DNA from: an uncultured Solobacterium sp. | GTDB lineage: Bacteria; Bacillota_I; Bacilli_A; Erysipelotrichales; Erysipelotrichaceae | Direction of reading: 5' to 3' | Assembly (NCBI GenBank): GCA_900552125.1 | Contig: URYK01000001.1 | Coordinates: forward strand, 62,001 to 126,000 | DNA: 64,000 nucleotides | Shown here: positions 26,972 through 36,328 of the stretch, in pieces | How positions within the stretch are numbered: the first letter of the stretch is position 1 | Layout of the letters: each line of letters opens with the position of its first letter | The notes under the pieces: model-generated | What the model was told of the DNA's origin: nothing | Database searches by the model: none | The model's input: the letters and a program-made list of their open reading frames with translations, nothing else | Program-made: the position numbers and the translations under genes

Positions 26972-28205
26972 GCAATTATTAAAACAATGTACACTAGCAA
27001 AGCAGGCTAGCCGGCAAATGAAAACAATGCTTACATCATCTAAAAATCAGGCTTTAAAAAGTATTTCCGATCACTTAAAATTACATGTAGCTGACATTAT
27101 TAAAGAAAATCAGAAAGATATTGATCATGCGAAAGAATCAGGAATTACAGATGCTATGATTGATCGTTTATTGCTGAATGAAGAAAGAATTTTAGCAATG
27201 GCGGATGATGTCGCTAAATTAATTGATTTAGAAGATCCGGTTGGAAATATTATAAGAGAAATAAAAAGACCAAATGGATTATTGATACAACAGGTACGCA
27301 TCCCAATTGGTGTTTTTGGAATTATTTATGAATCTCGCCCAAATGTAACTGTTGATATAGCCAGCTTATGCATAAAATCAGGGAATGTCTGCATATTAAA
27401 AGGAGGTAAGGAAGCAATTCATTCAAATCGCATTCTAACAAAACTCATGCAGGAAGCAATCAAAGATATATTGCCAATCCACTGTGTACAATTGATTGAT
27501 TATGGTGGAAGAGAAATGGTAGATGAATTGATTCATGCCTATGGATATATAGATGTTGCCGTTCCTAGAGGAGGTGCTGCATTAATTCAGCACGTTGTTC
27601 AAAATGCCAGCGTTCCTGTTATTGAAACCGGTGCAGGGAATTGCCATTTATATGTAGACTCTCAGGCAGATATGAAGAAGGCAATTGATATTAGTGTCAA
27701 TGCTAAAATTCAAAGACCATCTGTATGTAATGCTATTGAAACTATACTGGTTCATAAAGATATTGCGCAAACATATCTGCCATTACTGAAAGAAGCGTTT
27801 CAGAATCAGGTGGAAATTCGAGGGGATCAGCAGGTACAAAGAATAATATCATGTCAACCAGCAGTAGAAGAGGATTATATGAAAGAGTATGATGATTATA
27901 TAGTAGCAGTGAAAATCGTTCATTCGCTTGATGAGGCAATTGAACATATTTATCAGTATTCTACCCATCATTCTGAAAGTATTATTACGGAAAATCAGGA
28001 AACAGCAAATATCTTTTTGGATAAGGTTGATTCTGCCTGCGTATACCACAATGCCTCTACTCGTTTTAGTGATGGAGGACAATTTGGCTTTGGGGCGGAA
28101 TTAGGAATCAGTACGCAAAAGCTGCATGCTAGAGGACCTTTAGGATTATTGGAAATGACTTCATACCAATATAAAGTATTTGGTCAGGGACAAATCAGAG
28201 AATAA
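26964..28205 (+). CDS. proA: Gamma-glutamyl phosphate reductase
   Basis: 413 residues, typical length. Aldehyde dehydrogenase-like fold with the IPIGVFGIIYESRPNVT cofactor segment, a conserved glycine-rich AVPRGGAALIQ, and the catalytic Cys in QRPSVCNAIET. It makes glutamate semialdehyde, which cyclises to pyrroline-5-carboxylate. ATG 26964 follows GGAGGTGAA. Together with proB it needs a ProC; the only one in view is in the hydroxyproline operon. Confidence 0.95.
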   Translation: MNEQLLKQCTLAKQASRQMKTMLTSSKNQALKSISDHLKLHVADIIKENQKDIDHAKESGITDAMIDRLLLNEERILAMADDVAKLIDLEDPVGNIIREIKRPNGLLIQQVRIPIGVFGIIYESRPNVTVDIASLCIKSGNVCILKGGKEAIHSNRILTKLMQEAIKDILPIHCVQLIDYGGREMVDELIHAYGYIDVAVPRGGAALIQHVVQNASVPVIETGAGNCHLYVDSQADMKKAIDISVNAKIQRPSVCNAIETILVHKDIAQTYLPLLKEAFQNQVEIRGDQQVQRIISCQPAVEEDYMKEYDDYIVAVKIVHSLDEAIEHIYQYSTHHSESIITENQETANIFLDKVDSACVYHNASTRFSDGGQFGFGAELGISTQKLHARGPLGLLEMTSYQYKVFGQGQIRE

Positions 28206-28267
28206 AAGTGAATCAAATGACTTACATCTTTTCTTATATTCTTTTCTTATGTTAAGAGAAAAAGTAG

Positions 28268-28317
28268 AGGCTATGACGAATTTAGAAAATTATAATTTCT
28301 ATAAATTGTCATAGCCT
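28268..28317 (+). terminator. Bidirectional terminator between proA and the 28334 gene
   Basis: AGGCTATGAC (28268-28277) pairs with GTCATAGCCT (28308-28317), extended by AATTTAGAAA with TTTCTATAAATT inside. It serves two convergent genes; the T tract is clearer on the minus strand. Confidence 0.75.
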
Positions 28318-28333
28318 ATTATGTATATAAAGA

Positions 28334-28861
28334 TTATTTATTGTATCTGTTTAAAGTGTTTCTTGTAAAATCTAGACGTTTTTTATCTTGAGGATGATCT
28401 TTGAAGAAAGTATCTGCATTTTTTTCAATTAAATCATACATTTGCCTTAAATCATTAAGATGTTTATTTACAATACTGATTATATTATTTGTTTCAATAG
28501 CTTCCACTTTGTTTGCTTTTGCATTCTCATAGAAATGAATTGCTTCTTCATAATCAAAGGTTTCAATCTCTAAACTCATACCATTACATAAATCGATATG
28601 CAGAGTTAATAAGTATTGTTGTCTAATAGTAGCACGTCTGCCACAGATAGATAATGTAATCTTATTTATGTCTGAATAAGAATAATGATATTGTTGATTT
28701 TCAAAATGAATTATAAATTCTGAATCAGAATATTCAATTTCAATGTAAGCAGGATAAATCTTGTAATATACATCAAACAATGTTTTTATTCTGCTGTTTT
28801 CAGAACAATGGATAGAAGCAAGCAAGATATATTGTTTAGATACTATAGTGAGCTTTTCCAT
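28334..28861 (-). CDS. Hypothetical protein
   Basis: 175 residues, not recognised. The first 110 residues alternate hydrophobic and polar positions (YIEIEYSDSEFIIHFENQQYH, and ITLSICGRRATI), suggesting a small beta-sandwich or PH-like domain. The C-terminus (about 115-175) is helical and charged. There is no signal peptide or membrane segment. GGAGG lies 7 bases before ATG 28861; the TTG at 28867 is too close to it. It is a single gene ending at a shared terminator. The TT-rich 28868-29114 region upstream holds nothing else I can call. Confidence 0.7.
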   Translation of the reverse strand: MEKLTIVSKQYILLASIHCSENSRIKTLFDVYYKIYPAYIEIEYSDSEFIIHFENQQYHYSYSDINKITLSICGRRATIRQQYLLTLHIDLCNGMSLEIETFDYEEAIHFYENAKANKVEAIETNNIISIVNKHLNDLRQMYDLIEKNADTFFKDHPQDKKRLDFTRNTLNRYNK

Positions 28862-29114
28862 ATACAATCCTCCTTTTTATTTGCTTATCTATACTTTAAT
28901 CTTACTCTGATAAAAAATAAGTGTCAATAAACTAAAAATAGATTTATAAATATTTATATCAAACGATATATTAAGACAAAAATAGTTGGATAACTTATTT
29001 TATTTGAATTAAAAGATTCATAGGAGAAATATTAAAAGAGTTATGACACAAATACATTAGAAATAGAAGATTTAAAGGTGAATTAATTCTTAGAAAAATT
29101 TTTGAGCATACTTT

Positions 29115-29144
29115 TTGACTTATTGTAACCGCTTACTGTATGAT
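29115..29144 (+). promoter_or_regulatory. Promoter with cre-like CcpA site
   Basis: TTGACT (29115-29120), 18 bases, TATGAT (29139-29144). The spacer holds TGTAACCGCTTACT (29124-29137), which matches the cre consensus TGWAANCGNTNWCA at 13 of 14 positions. Repression by CcpA on preferred sugars is likely. Confidence 0.65.
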
Positions 29145-29232
29145 GGAGCTGTAAGGTGATAATTCTTATTAAATAGAGATTCTTCACCAATGCTGAACTG
29201 AGAACATAGAGATAATTAGAAGGAGGTAAACT

Positions 29233-31137
29233 ATGCTATTTACAACAACACAGCAACAAGAAGAAATTCGCAAGAAAGTGCGAGAGTTTGCAGAGGCTGA
29301 AGTCAAGCCTATTGCCTTTATGCTTGATAAAGAAAATAAGTTCCCTAGCGAGGCAATTGAAAAGTTTGGGAAGATGGGATTAATGGGTATTCCATATCCA
29401 AAAGAACATGGAGGAGCAGGATTGGATATACTTAGCTATGCCATTGCTGTAGAAGAATTATCAAGAGTAGATGGAGGTACTGGGGTAATTTTATCTGCTC
29501 ATGTATCATTAGGAAGCTATCCGATTTATGCATATGGAACAGAAGAACAGAAACAGAAATATCTTGTTCCGCTTGCTAAGGGGGAAAAGATTGGTGCATT
29601 TGGATTAACAGAACAAAATGCAGGAAGTGATGCTGGTGGAACAGAAACAACTGCTGTTTTAGAAGGTGATCATTATATTTTGAATGGTAGTAAGATTTTT
29701 ATTACCAATGCAGATAAAGCAGATATCTATGTAGTATTTGCTTCTACGAATCCAGATATGGGCACAAGAGGAATTTCAGCATTTATCGTAGAAAAAGGTA
29801 TGGAAGGATTTACTTTTGGTGATCATTATGACAAGATGGGAATTCGCTCTTCTTCAACTGCTGAGCTGATCTTTAATGATGTAAAGGTACCTAAAGAAAA
29901 TTTACTTGGAAAAGAAGGACAAGGATTTAAGATTGCAATGTCTACTCTAGATGGTGGTCGTATTGGTATTGCGGCACAGGCTTTAGGTATTGCACAGGGT
30001 GCTTATGAACATGCATTGGAATATGCTAAAGAACGTATACAGTTTGGTAAGCCAATTGCTCAACAGCAGGTTATTAGCTTTAAGCTTGCAGATATGGCCA
30101 CAAAACTTCGCTGTGCACGTATGCTTGTTTATTCAGCTGCAGAATTAAAAGAAAATCATGAACCATATGGAATGGAATCTGCTATGGCAAAACAATATGC
30201 AAGTGATGTAGCACTAGAAATATGTAACGATGCTTTACAGATTTTTGGAGGAAGCGGATATCTGAAAGGTATGGAAGTAGAGCGAGCTTATCGTGATGCT
30301 AAGATTACGACAATTTATGAAGGTACAAATGAAATTCAAAGAGTTGTCATTGCTTCTCATATTATTGGAAAACCGAAAAAAGAAAATAGTGTTCGAAAGA
30401 AAAAAGGCGCAATCACTGGTGACCGTAAAAAACAGATCTTTAAAGATGGAGATGCACAAGAACGTGTAAATGCTTTAGTTGAAGCTTTGAAAAAGGATGG
30501 TTATGACTTTACGGTAGGTATTCCAATAGATACACCTATTTCAAGTGCGGAACGTGTGGTATCTGCTGGTAAGGGAATTGGCGAAAAGGAAAATATGAAA
30601 TTAATAGAGGATCTTGCGAAAAATGCAGGGGCTGCTATTGGAAGTTCTCGTCCTGTCGCAGAAACTTTAAAATATGTACCAATTGATCGCTATGTTGGTA
30701 TGTCTGGTCAAAAATTTACTGGCAACCTATATATCGCCTGTGGTATTTCTGGCGCAGGACAGCATCTGAAAGGAATAAAGGATGCAACTACGATCGTTGC
30801 CATCAATAATAATGCGAATGCTCCGATTTTCAAAAATGCGGATTATGGAATCGTTGGAGATTTGATGGAAATCTTACCATTGTTAAGTAAAGCATTAGAT
30901 ACAGGAGAAAAGAAGCCTGCTCCACCAATGAAGAAAATGAAACGACCATTTATCAAAAAGGAAGCTCCTTCTTATATGCGTCATGTATGTAGTGGCTGTG
31001 GCTATGAATATGATCAGTCACTTGGAGATATGGAAAACGATATTGAACCAGGAACTCCATTTGAGAAACTTCCAGAGGAATGGACTTGTCCAGCATGTGG
31101 AGAAGATAAAGAAAACTTTATAGAAACATTAGATTGA
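29233..31137 (+). CDS. Acyl-CoA dehydrogenase - ETF-alpha C-domain - rubredoxin fusion
   Basis: 634 residues in three modules. Residues 1-380 are an acyl-CoA dehydrogenase ([15 protein letters not shown], and the catalytic Glu in [10 protein letters not shown]). A basic linker leads to about 413-560, the FAD-binding C-terminal domain of ETF-alpha ([43 protein letters not shown]). Residues about 580-634 are a rubredoxin with CSGCGYEY and CPACGED iron ligands. The ETF-alpha N-domain and ETF-beta are missing. Electrons could pass acyl-CoA, FAD, FAD, iron within one chain. GGAGG precedes the ATG. The flavodiiron gene 18 bases downstream is the likely acceptor. Confidence 0.9.
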   Translation: MLFTTTQQQEEIRKKVREFAEAEVKPIAFMLDKENKFPSEAIEKFGKMGLMGIPYPKEHGGAGLDILSYAIAVEELSRVDGGTGVILSAHVSLGSYPIYAYGTEEQKQKYLVPLAKGEKIGAFGLTEQNAGSDAGGTETTAVLEGDHYILNGSKIFITNADKADIYVVFASTNPDMGTRGISAFIVEKGMEGFTFGDHYDKMGIRSSSTAELIFNDVKVPKENLLGKEGQGFKIAMSTLDGGRIGIAAQALGIAQGAYEHALEYAKERIQFGKPIAQQQVISFKLADMATKLRCARMLVYSAAELKENHEPYGMESAMAKQYASDVALEICNDALQIFGGSGYLKGMEVERAYRDAKITTIYEGTNEIQRVVIASHIIGKPKKENSVRKKKGAITGDRKKQIFKDGDAQERVNALVEALKKDGYDFTVGIPIDTPISSAERVVSAGKGIGEKENMKLIEDLAKNAGAAIGSSRPVAETLKYVPIDRYVGMSGQKFTGNLYIACGISGAGQHLKGIKDATTIVAINNNANAPIFKNADYGIVGDLMEILPLLSKALDTGEKKPAPPMKKMKRPFIKKEAPSYMRHVCSGCGYEYDQSLGDMENDIEPGTPFEKLPEEWTCPACGEDKENFIETLD

Positions 31138-31155
31138 TAATGAGGAGGATAAAAT

Positions 31156-32364
31156 ATGTATTGCGTAAGAAAAGTTGTTGATGATTTATACTGGGTTGGA
31201 GGAAATGATCATCGTCTAGCTCTATTTGAAAATATCCACCCAATTCCACGTGGGGTATCTTATAACTCTTATCTGCTAATGGATAAGAAAACCGTATTGT
31301 TCGATACGGTAGACTGGAGTGTCTGCCGACAGTTTCTGGAAAATGTAGAACATGTACTGGATGGACGTGATCTTGATTATCTTGTGATTAATCATATGGA
31401 ACCAGATCATGGTGCCAGCATAGAAGAAATCCTTCTTCGTTATCCTAATGTAAAAATTATATCTACTGAAAAAAGCTTTTTACTGATGCATCAGTTTGGA
31501 TTTCATATTGATGGACGAACAGAGGAAGTAAAAGAAGGGGATACAAAATGTTTTGGAAAACATACGATAACTTTCGTAGAAGCACCTATGGTACATTGGC
31601 CAGAAGCTATGGTAAGTTTTGATGTTACAAATGGTGTATTATTCTCTGCTGATGCGTTTGGAAGCTTTGGCGCATTAGATGGAAAATTGTTTAATGATGA
31701 AGTTGACTTTGACCGTGACTGGCTAGATGATGCACGTCGCTATTATACGAATATCGTTGGGAAATATGGACCTCACGTACAGGCATTGCTGAAGAAAGCA
31801 GGGACAATTGATATCAAAACTATCTGTCCACTACATGGACCAGTATGGAGAAATAATTTAGGATATTTATTAGATAAATATGATAAATGGAGTCGTTATG
31901 AACCAGAAGAAAAAGGTGTTATGATTGTTTATGCTTCTATGTATGGAAATACAGAATCGGCTGCACAGGTACTAGCTGCTAGACTAGTAGAGAAAGGAAT
32001 AAATAATGTTGTAGTGCATGATGTATCTAATACACATGTATCCTACTTAATTAGTGATGCATTCAAATATAGTCATATTGTACTAGCATCTGTAACTTAT
32101 AATCTAGGAATCTATCCAGTGATGCATGATTTCCTAATGCATATGAAGGCATTAAATCTACAGAAACGAACAGTAGGTATTATTGAAAATGGATCCTGGG
32201 CACCGAAATCTGGTTCATTAATGAAAGATTTCTTAGATAATGAAATGAAGCAAATGAGTATCTTAACTTCTGAAGTATCCATGGTAAGTTCTTTAAGTGA
32301 AAACAATGAAAATGAGATAGAAAATCTAGTAAATAGCATTGTTGATTCTATGGAAATGGAATAA
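31156..32364 (+). CDS. Flavodiiron protein (A-type flavoprotein, oxygen or NO reductase)
   Basis: 402 residues. A metallo-beta-lactamase-like diiron domain (about 1-250) with HMEPDHGAS, a further His in MVHWPEAM, Asp in SADAFGSFG and His in CPLHGPVWR, then a flavodoxin domain with FMN loop YASMYGNTESAA. It reduces oxygen to water (or NO to nitrous oxide) in anaerobes, usually fed by rubredoxin. The preceding gene supplies a rubredoxin domain, so the two probably form a route that detoxifies oxygen with acyl-CoA as reductant. GAGGAGG precedes the ATG. Confidence 0.94.
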   Translation: MYCVRKVVDDLYWVGGNDHRLALFENIHPIPRGVSYNSYLLMDKKTVLFDTVDWSVCRQFLENVEHVLDGRDLDYLVINHMEPDHGASIEEILLRYPNVKIISTEKSFLLMHQFGFHIDGRTEEVKEGDTKCFGKHTITFVEAPMVHWPEAMVSFDVTNGVLFSADAFGSFGALDGKLFNDEVDFDRDWLDDARRYYTNIVGKYGPHVQALLKKAGTIDIKTICPLHGPVWRNNLGYLLDKYDKWSRYEPEEKGVMIVYASMYGNTESAAQVLAARLVEKGINNVVVHDVSNTHVSYLISDAFKYSHIVLASVTYNLGIYPVMHDFLMHMKALNLQKRTVGIIENGSWAPKSGSLMKDFLDNEMKQMSILTSEVSMVSSLSENNENEIENLVNSIVDSMEME

Positions 32365-32400
32365 TGAAATAAATTATTTGAAGTAAATATATAAGTTAAA

Positions 32401-32458
32401 AATGGAATTTTCTAACATCAGGATATATTATCTTGAAATTAGATAAATTCCATTTTTA
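32401..32458 (+). terminator. Intrinsic terminator after the flavodiiron gene
   Basis: AATGGAATTT (32401-32410) pairs with AAATTCCATT (32445-32454), then a T run. Confidence 0.75.
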
Positions 32459-32489
32459 TTATTGAGGCTAAGAAAAAAGATTTATATTT

Positions 32490-32544
32490 ATTGTCAACCT
32501 ATAATTTATCAGTGGTTTACAATATTTTTTCTTTATGCTATAAT
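32490..32544 (+). promoter_or_regulatory. BirA operator and promoter of DUF1284-bioY
   Basis: ATTGTCAACC (32490-32499), 14 bases, GGTTTACAAT (32514-32523): a BirA box. Its right half contains the -35 TTTACA (32516-32521), 17 bases before TATAAT (32539-32544). Biotin-loaded BirA would block the promoter. Confidence 0.85.
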
Positions 32545-32588
32545 CACAAACTGTAGTATACACCTTCAATTAAAGAGGAGATTTGAAA

Positions 32589-32966
32589 ATGAAATTAAGA
32601 CCACATCATATTCTTTGTATTCAGAAATTTATTGGTAAAGGCTATAATGAAGATTTCACTTTACATATGAATGCTATTGTATCTAAGCTTATTGATAACC
32701 CTAAAGTACAAATTACTATTACACATGGTTGTGATGATATTTGTGAAAGATGTCCTAATAATATCAATGAACTTTGTACTTCATTTGATAAAGTAGCTAT
32801 GATGGATGCTTCTGTTTTAAGTACTTGCAATCTTAATTATGGAGAAACTGTTTCATGGATAGAATTAGCATACATGGCTCGAAAATCTATTTTTAAAACA
32901 AATAGATTCAATGAAATCTGTGATGAATGTGAATGGATTGAGCTTTGTAAAAAAACGGAGATTTGA
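32589..32966 (+). CDS. DUF1284 cysteine-rich protein
   Basis: 125 residues beginning KLRPHHILCIQKF, the DUF1284 hallmark, with further Cys pairs CDDICERCPNN, CTSF, CNLNYG and CDECEWIELC that suggest an iron-sulfur or zinc site. No membrane segment. It lies behind the BirA box and 3 bases before bioY, so biotin status controls it. No function is known to me; a link with biotin uptake or use is suggested by context. ATG 32589 follows AAAGAGGAG. Confidence 0.85.
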   Translation: MKLRPHHILCIQKFIGKGYNEDFTLHMNAIVSKLIDNPKVQITITHGCDDICERCPNNINELCTSFDKVAMMDASVLSTCNLNYGETVSWIELAYMARKSIFKTNRFNEICDECEWIELCKKTEI

Positions 32967-32969
32967 TAT

Positions 32970-33545
32970 ATGAACAATACAAGAAGAATAAATAAAACAT
33001 TTAAGACCATTGACTTGGCATATATGGCTTTGGGTGCAGTGATGATATCCATATGCTCTTGGATAAGTATACCAACTATCATACCTTTTACTATGCAGAC
33101 GTTTGCAGTATTTTTCGTATTATCAGTTTTAGGAGGAAAACGTGGCACATTAACCATTATTGTGTATATCTTACTTGGGGTAATTGGAATTCCTGTATTT
33201 GCACAATTTACTTCTGGCCTTGGTGTATTACTTGGTAGTACTGGCGGATATATAGTTGGTTTTGTTTTTATGGGATTAGCTTATTGGCTGATTACTGGAC
33301 TTTTTGGAAAGAAACCATATACTGAAATCTTCGCTATGCTTATTGGTTTGGTTGTTCTTTACTCTTTTGGAACTGCATGGTTTATGATTATCTATGCACA
33401 GACAAATGAAACCATAGGTCTTGCGATGGTTCTTGCTTGGTGTGTAATACCATTTATTATTCCGGATTTGATTAAACTTGTGTTGGCTCTCACTTTTGCT
33501 CGAAGAATATCTACTAAACGGAGCTTTAACGAATTAACTACCTAA
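32970..33545 (+). CDS. bioY: Biotin transporter substrate-binding subunit BioY
   Basis: 191 residues with about six helices. The BioY motifs are present: LAYMALGAVMISICSWISIP, IPFTMQTFAVF, and GSTGGYIVGF. It is the S component of an ECF transporter; no ATPase or EcfT subunit lies nearby, so it must share the general ECF module or work alone. It is in the BirA-box operon with DUF1284. No biotin synthesis genes are in the window, consistent with dependence on uptake. Confidence 0.94.
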   Translation: MNNTRRINKTFKTIDLAYMALGAVMISICSWISIPTIIPFTMQTFAVFFVLSVLGGKRGTLTIIVYILLGVIGIPVFAQFTSGLGVLLGSTGGYIVGFVFMGLAYWLITGLFGKKPYTEIFAMLIGLVVLYSFGTAWFMIIYAQTNETIGLAMVLAWCVIPFIIPDLIKLVLALTFARRISTKRSFNELTT

Positions 33546-33569
33546 ATTAAGTTAATTCGTTAAAGCTCC
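33520..33569 (+). terminator. Bidirectional hairpin at the end of bioY
   Basis: Two 20-base perfect arms (33520-33539 and 33550-33569) with a 10-base loop, overlapping the last codons of bioY and ending just before the convergent LysR gene. Confidence 0.85.
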
Positions 33570-33570
33570 T

Positions 33571-34455
33571 TTAATTTTGAGTTAAATCATTATATAAGGA
33601 ATCATAAAATTTTTCAGAGGCTTTAGATAAAACTTGATATTTTTTCCAGATCACAAACATTCTAGCATGTAAAGCTGGATAAAGAGGTCGATAACATAAG
33701 TTAGATTCTCCTGTCACATTGATAATTTTATCTAAAGCAAAAGCATATCCCATACCTTCACTGACCATTAATGAAGCATTAAATAATAAATTATACGTTC
33801 CAACGATATTTAATTCTGAGACTGTTCTGTTCATCCAGGTAGTTAGTAAATCTCCATCTGCAATTTTCCTATTGCAGATTAAAGGCTGATCGTATAAATC
33901 TTTCGGTTCAATATATTCCTTTTTCGCAAGAGGGCTATCTTTACGCATTAAAATACCGTATTGGTCTGCTTGTGGTAATTCCAGATATTCATATTTTGTG
34001 GTATCAATTGGTCCAAATAGAAGGCCAAAATCATATAAGCCTTTATCTAGATGTTCTAATACATCTACTGTATCACCGCTAGCGATATGAAAACGAATTT
34101 TAGGATAATTTTTTTGTACATTATACATTGCTTTGGTTAAATATCGTACAGCATCAGTTTCACCAGCCCCAATATAAACATCACCTTCCGTAATATCATC
34201 TGCCGCAATAATTTCATCTTCTGTTCTTTTAACTAAATCAAGAATTTCTTCTGCTCTTTTTCTAAGAATCATTCCTTCTTCAGTCAAAGTGATTTTTCGA
34301 TTACCACGAATAAATAATTGTCTTCCTAACGACTCTTCTAAATCTTTCATTTGCCTTGATAGCGTAGGTTGAGTTACATGTAAGGTTTCTGCTGCACCAG
34401 AAATATTTTGTTCACGAGCGATTGCTAAAAAGTATTCTAAAACTCTAATATCCAT
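33571..34455 (-). CDS. LysR-family regulator
   Basis: 294 residues. The N-terminal winged HTH (AIAREQNISGAAETLHVTQPTLS) is followed by a two-lobed effector domain (about 90-294). ATG 34455 has AGGAAG at good spacing; two earlier in-frame starts are too close to it. It is divergent from the flavoprotein gene. A shared motif upstream of both 34586 and 35499 suggests it controls both units. The neighbours (cystine-type transporter and PatB-like lyase) point to sulfur amino acid control, like YtlI of Bacillus, but the effector is unknown. Confidence 0.9.
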   Translation of the reverse strand: MDIRVLEYFLAIAREQNISGAAETLHVTQPTLSRQMKDLEESLGRQLFIRGNRKITLTEEGMILRKRAEEILDLVKRTEDEIIAADDITEGDVYIGAGETDAVRYLTKAMYNVQKNYPKIRFHIASGDTVDVLEHLDKGLYDFGLLFGPIDTTKYEYLELPQADQYGILMRKDSPLAKKEYIEPKDLYDQPLICNRKIADGDLLTTWMNRTVSELNIVGTYNLLFNASLMVSEGMGYAFALDKIINVTGESNLCYRPLYPALHARMFVIWKKYQVLSKASEKFYDSLYNDLTQN

Positions 34456-34510
34456 AAACATCACTTCCTTTATACAATTATAATGCAGTCAGATATACGT
34501 TTCAAGTATA

Positions 34511-34548
34511 GCATAGTATTTGATATAGGTATTTGTTATCTCTATATT
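34511..34548 (+). promoter_or_regulatory. Promoter and putative LysR site upstream of the flavoprotein gene
   Basis: TTGATA (34520-34525), 17 bases, TATATT (34543-34548). GCATAGTAT (34511-34519) and ATATAGGTATTT (34523-34534) recur at 35414-35442. Confidence 0.5.
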
Positions 34549-34585
34549 CTAGTGTTAGTATAAAAATGCAGAGAGGAAGGATGTT

Positions 34586-35122
34586 ATGAAGAAAATAGCT
34601 GTATTAGTTGGCAGTGCAAGAAAGCATGGAAATACAGATCAAATTGCAGATGCTTTTATTCAAGGAGCTACAGAAGAAGGTAATATTTGTACGAAAGTTT
34701 ATTTAGGTGAGAAAAATATACAGGGCTGTAGAGGCTGTAATTATTGCCAGAATAATAATCATCAATGCATTATACAAGATGCTATGCAGGAGTATTATCC
34801 ATTATTTTTAGAAGCTGATGTAGTTGTTTTTACTTCTCCGCTGTATTTTTGGACAATTTCATCATGGATAAAGACTTTTATTGATCGTTTGTATGCAATT
34901 TCTGTAGATGATCAATATCCAAGAAAAGAAACGGTATTGTTAATGAGTACAAGGGATGATCATTTCTGGACATTTGAACAGGCTATCTCGTATTATCGCT
35001 TTCTAACAAAAGCATTAGGCTGGAAATATTTAGGGATGGTATGTGCTGGAGGATGTGAGATACATAATAATGTGAATAAGCAATATTTAACAGAAGCATA
35101 TCAAATTGGGAAAAGTATATAG
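34586..35122 (+). CDS. NADPH-dependent FMN reductase-like flavoprotein
   Basis: 178 residues with a flavodoxin-like fold: FMN loop VGSARKHGNTDQIA, the Cys motif CRGCNYCQ of iron-sulfur flavoprotein relatives, and TSPLYFWTISSW. The Cys motif is shorter than the four-Cys site of true iron-sulfur flavoproteins (three Cys, with a fourth nearby), so cluster binding is uncertain. It is divergent from LysR and followed by a small Cys-rich protein. Probable cytoplasmic redox role in the sulfur locus. Confidence 0.85.
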   Translation: MKKIAVLVGSARKHGNTDQIADAFIQGATEEGNICTKVYLGEKNIQGCRGCNYCQNNNHQCIIQDAMQEYYPLFLEADVVVFTSPLYFWTISSWIKTFIDRLYAISVDDQYPRKETVLLMSTRDDHFWTFEQAISYYRFLTKALGWKYLGMVCAGGCEIHNNVNKQYLTEAYQIGKSI

Positions 35123-35138
35123 ATAGGAAGTGTTATGA

Positions 35139-35378
35139 ATGAAAAAAAAACTTACACCAGATTTTATTAAACAGAGTTTAGTAGATGCTGGCTGTGATTG
35201 TCATACGATTGATTGTATTTTGGAATGCTGTGAAGCTGGTGATACAAACAAAACAAATCAGATATTATCAAAACATAGAAAAAAATTATTAGATGAAGTT
35301 CATAAAGGTTATAAATGTATTGATTGTTTAGATTATCTTTCTTATCAGATGGAGAAAGAAGAAAAAGAAAAACAATAA
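35139..35378 (+). CDS. Small cysteine-containing protein
   Basis: 79 residues, highly charged, with six Cys in AGCDCHTIDCILECC and CIDC, followed by a Glu/Lys-rich tail. The pattern and helical content suggest a metal-binding or redox partner. I do not recognise a named family, though small proteins like this often follow flavodoxin-like genes in Clostridia. AGGAAG precedes the ATG; 16 bases separate it from the flavoprotein gene. Confidence 0.7.
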   Translation: MKKKLTPDFIKQSLVDAGCDCHTIDCILECCEAGDTNKTNQILSKHRKKLLDEVHKGYKCIDCLDYLSYQMEKEEKEKQ

Positions 35379-35413
35379 GAGTAAGTGATTAATGTTTGAT
35401 ATATTCATTTCAG

Positions 35414-35442
35414 GCATAGTATGTTATTTCATATAGGTATTT
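35414..35442 (+). promoter_or_regulatory. Second copy of the putative LysR site
   Basis: GCATAGTAT (35414-35422) and ATATAGGTATTT (35431-35442) repeat the motif at 34511, with 8 instead of 3 bases between the parts. It lies about 60 bases before the transporter genes. Confidence 0.5.
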
Positions 35443-35498
35443 TACATCTAATTTGATTAGATTTAAGATATTTATGTAAAGGATTGGAGGAAAAGAAA

Positions 35499-36305
35499 AT
35501 GAAAAAGCTTTTAAAAACAATCACTGCATCACTTTTCATTGGAACTGTTATGTTAAGTGGCTGCAGCAATAATAATCAAAGTGCAGGAGACAAGGAGCAG
35601 GATCAATTAGCTCAGATTCAGGAAAAAGGGGTCATGGTTGTTGGTACAGAAGGTACATATTCTCCTAATAGTTATCATGATGATGAAGGAAATCTAGTGG
35701 GGTTTGATGTCGAAGTAGCGCAAGCAATTGGAGAACATTTAGGTGTAGAAGTAGAATTCTTTGAGGCAGAATGGGATTCTTTATTTGCTGCTTTGGACTC
35801 TGGACGAATTGATACGGTAATCAATGAAGTAGAATATTCAGAAGATCGTGCAGAAAAGTATGATTTATCAGAACCTTATACATATGTTCATGGTGCATTA
35901 TTAGTACCAGAAAGTAATACGGATATTACATCATTTGAAGATCTGGAAGGAAAAAGAGCTGCACAGAATTTAACTAGCAGCTGGGGGCAGATGGCAGAAA
36001 GCTATGGAGCAGATTTAGTGAGCGTTGATTCTTTAAATCAAGTGATGGATTTATTAAACTCTAATAGAGCAGATGCAACTTTAAATGCAGAAACAGCATT
36101 TGCGGATTATATGAAAAATCATCCAGAAGAACCAGTAAAAATTGTTGCTGTTACAGATTCTACAAATTCATCAGTGGTACCTGTTCGAAAAGGTGAGACA
36201 CGTTTATTAGAAGCTATTAATGATGCGTTAAATGATATGAGAGAATCTGGAAAGTTAAAGGAAATATCTGAAAAATATTTTGGTATTGATGTAACTCAGG
36301 AATAA
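35499..36305 (+). CDS. Amino acid ABC transporter substrate-binding lipoprotein
   Basis: 268 residues. Lipoprotein signal with MLSGC, then a type II periplasmic-binding fold (SBP_bac_3: VGTEGTYSPNSYHDDEGNLVGFDVEV, and the EYSEDRAEKYDLSEPY segment). ATG 35499 follows GGAGG at good spacing. It starts a transporter operon with permease and ATPase. The cystine/polar amino acid family is the best match, and the PatB-like lyase downstream supports cystine; direct specificity cannot be read. Confidence 0.9.
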   Translation: MKKLLKTITASLFIGTVMLSGCSNNNQSAGDKEQDQLAQIQEKGVMVVGTEGTYSPNSYHDDEGNLVGFDVEVAQAIGEHLGVEVEFFEAEWDSLFAALDSGRIDTVINEVEYSEDRAEKYDLSEPYTYVHGALLVPESNTDITSFEDLEGKRAAQNLTSSWGQMAESYGADLVSVDSLNQVMDLLNSNRADATLNAETAFADYMKNHPEEPVKIVAVTDSTNSSVVPVRKGETRLLEAINDALNDMRESGKLKEISEKYFGIDVTQE

Positions 36306-36328
36306 GAAAAAGACGAGGAGGACATGGC

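Noticed and set aside
28868..29114. A hidden gene or remnant upstream of the acyl-CoA dehydrogenase
   Set aside because: All frames are broken by stops within a few codons; only the promoter region is meaningful.
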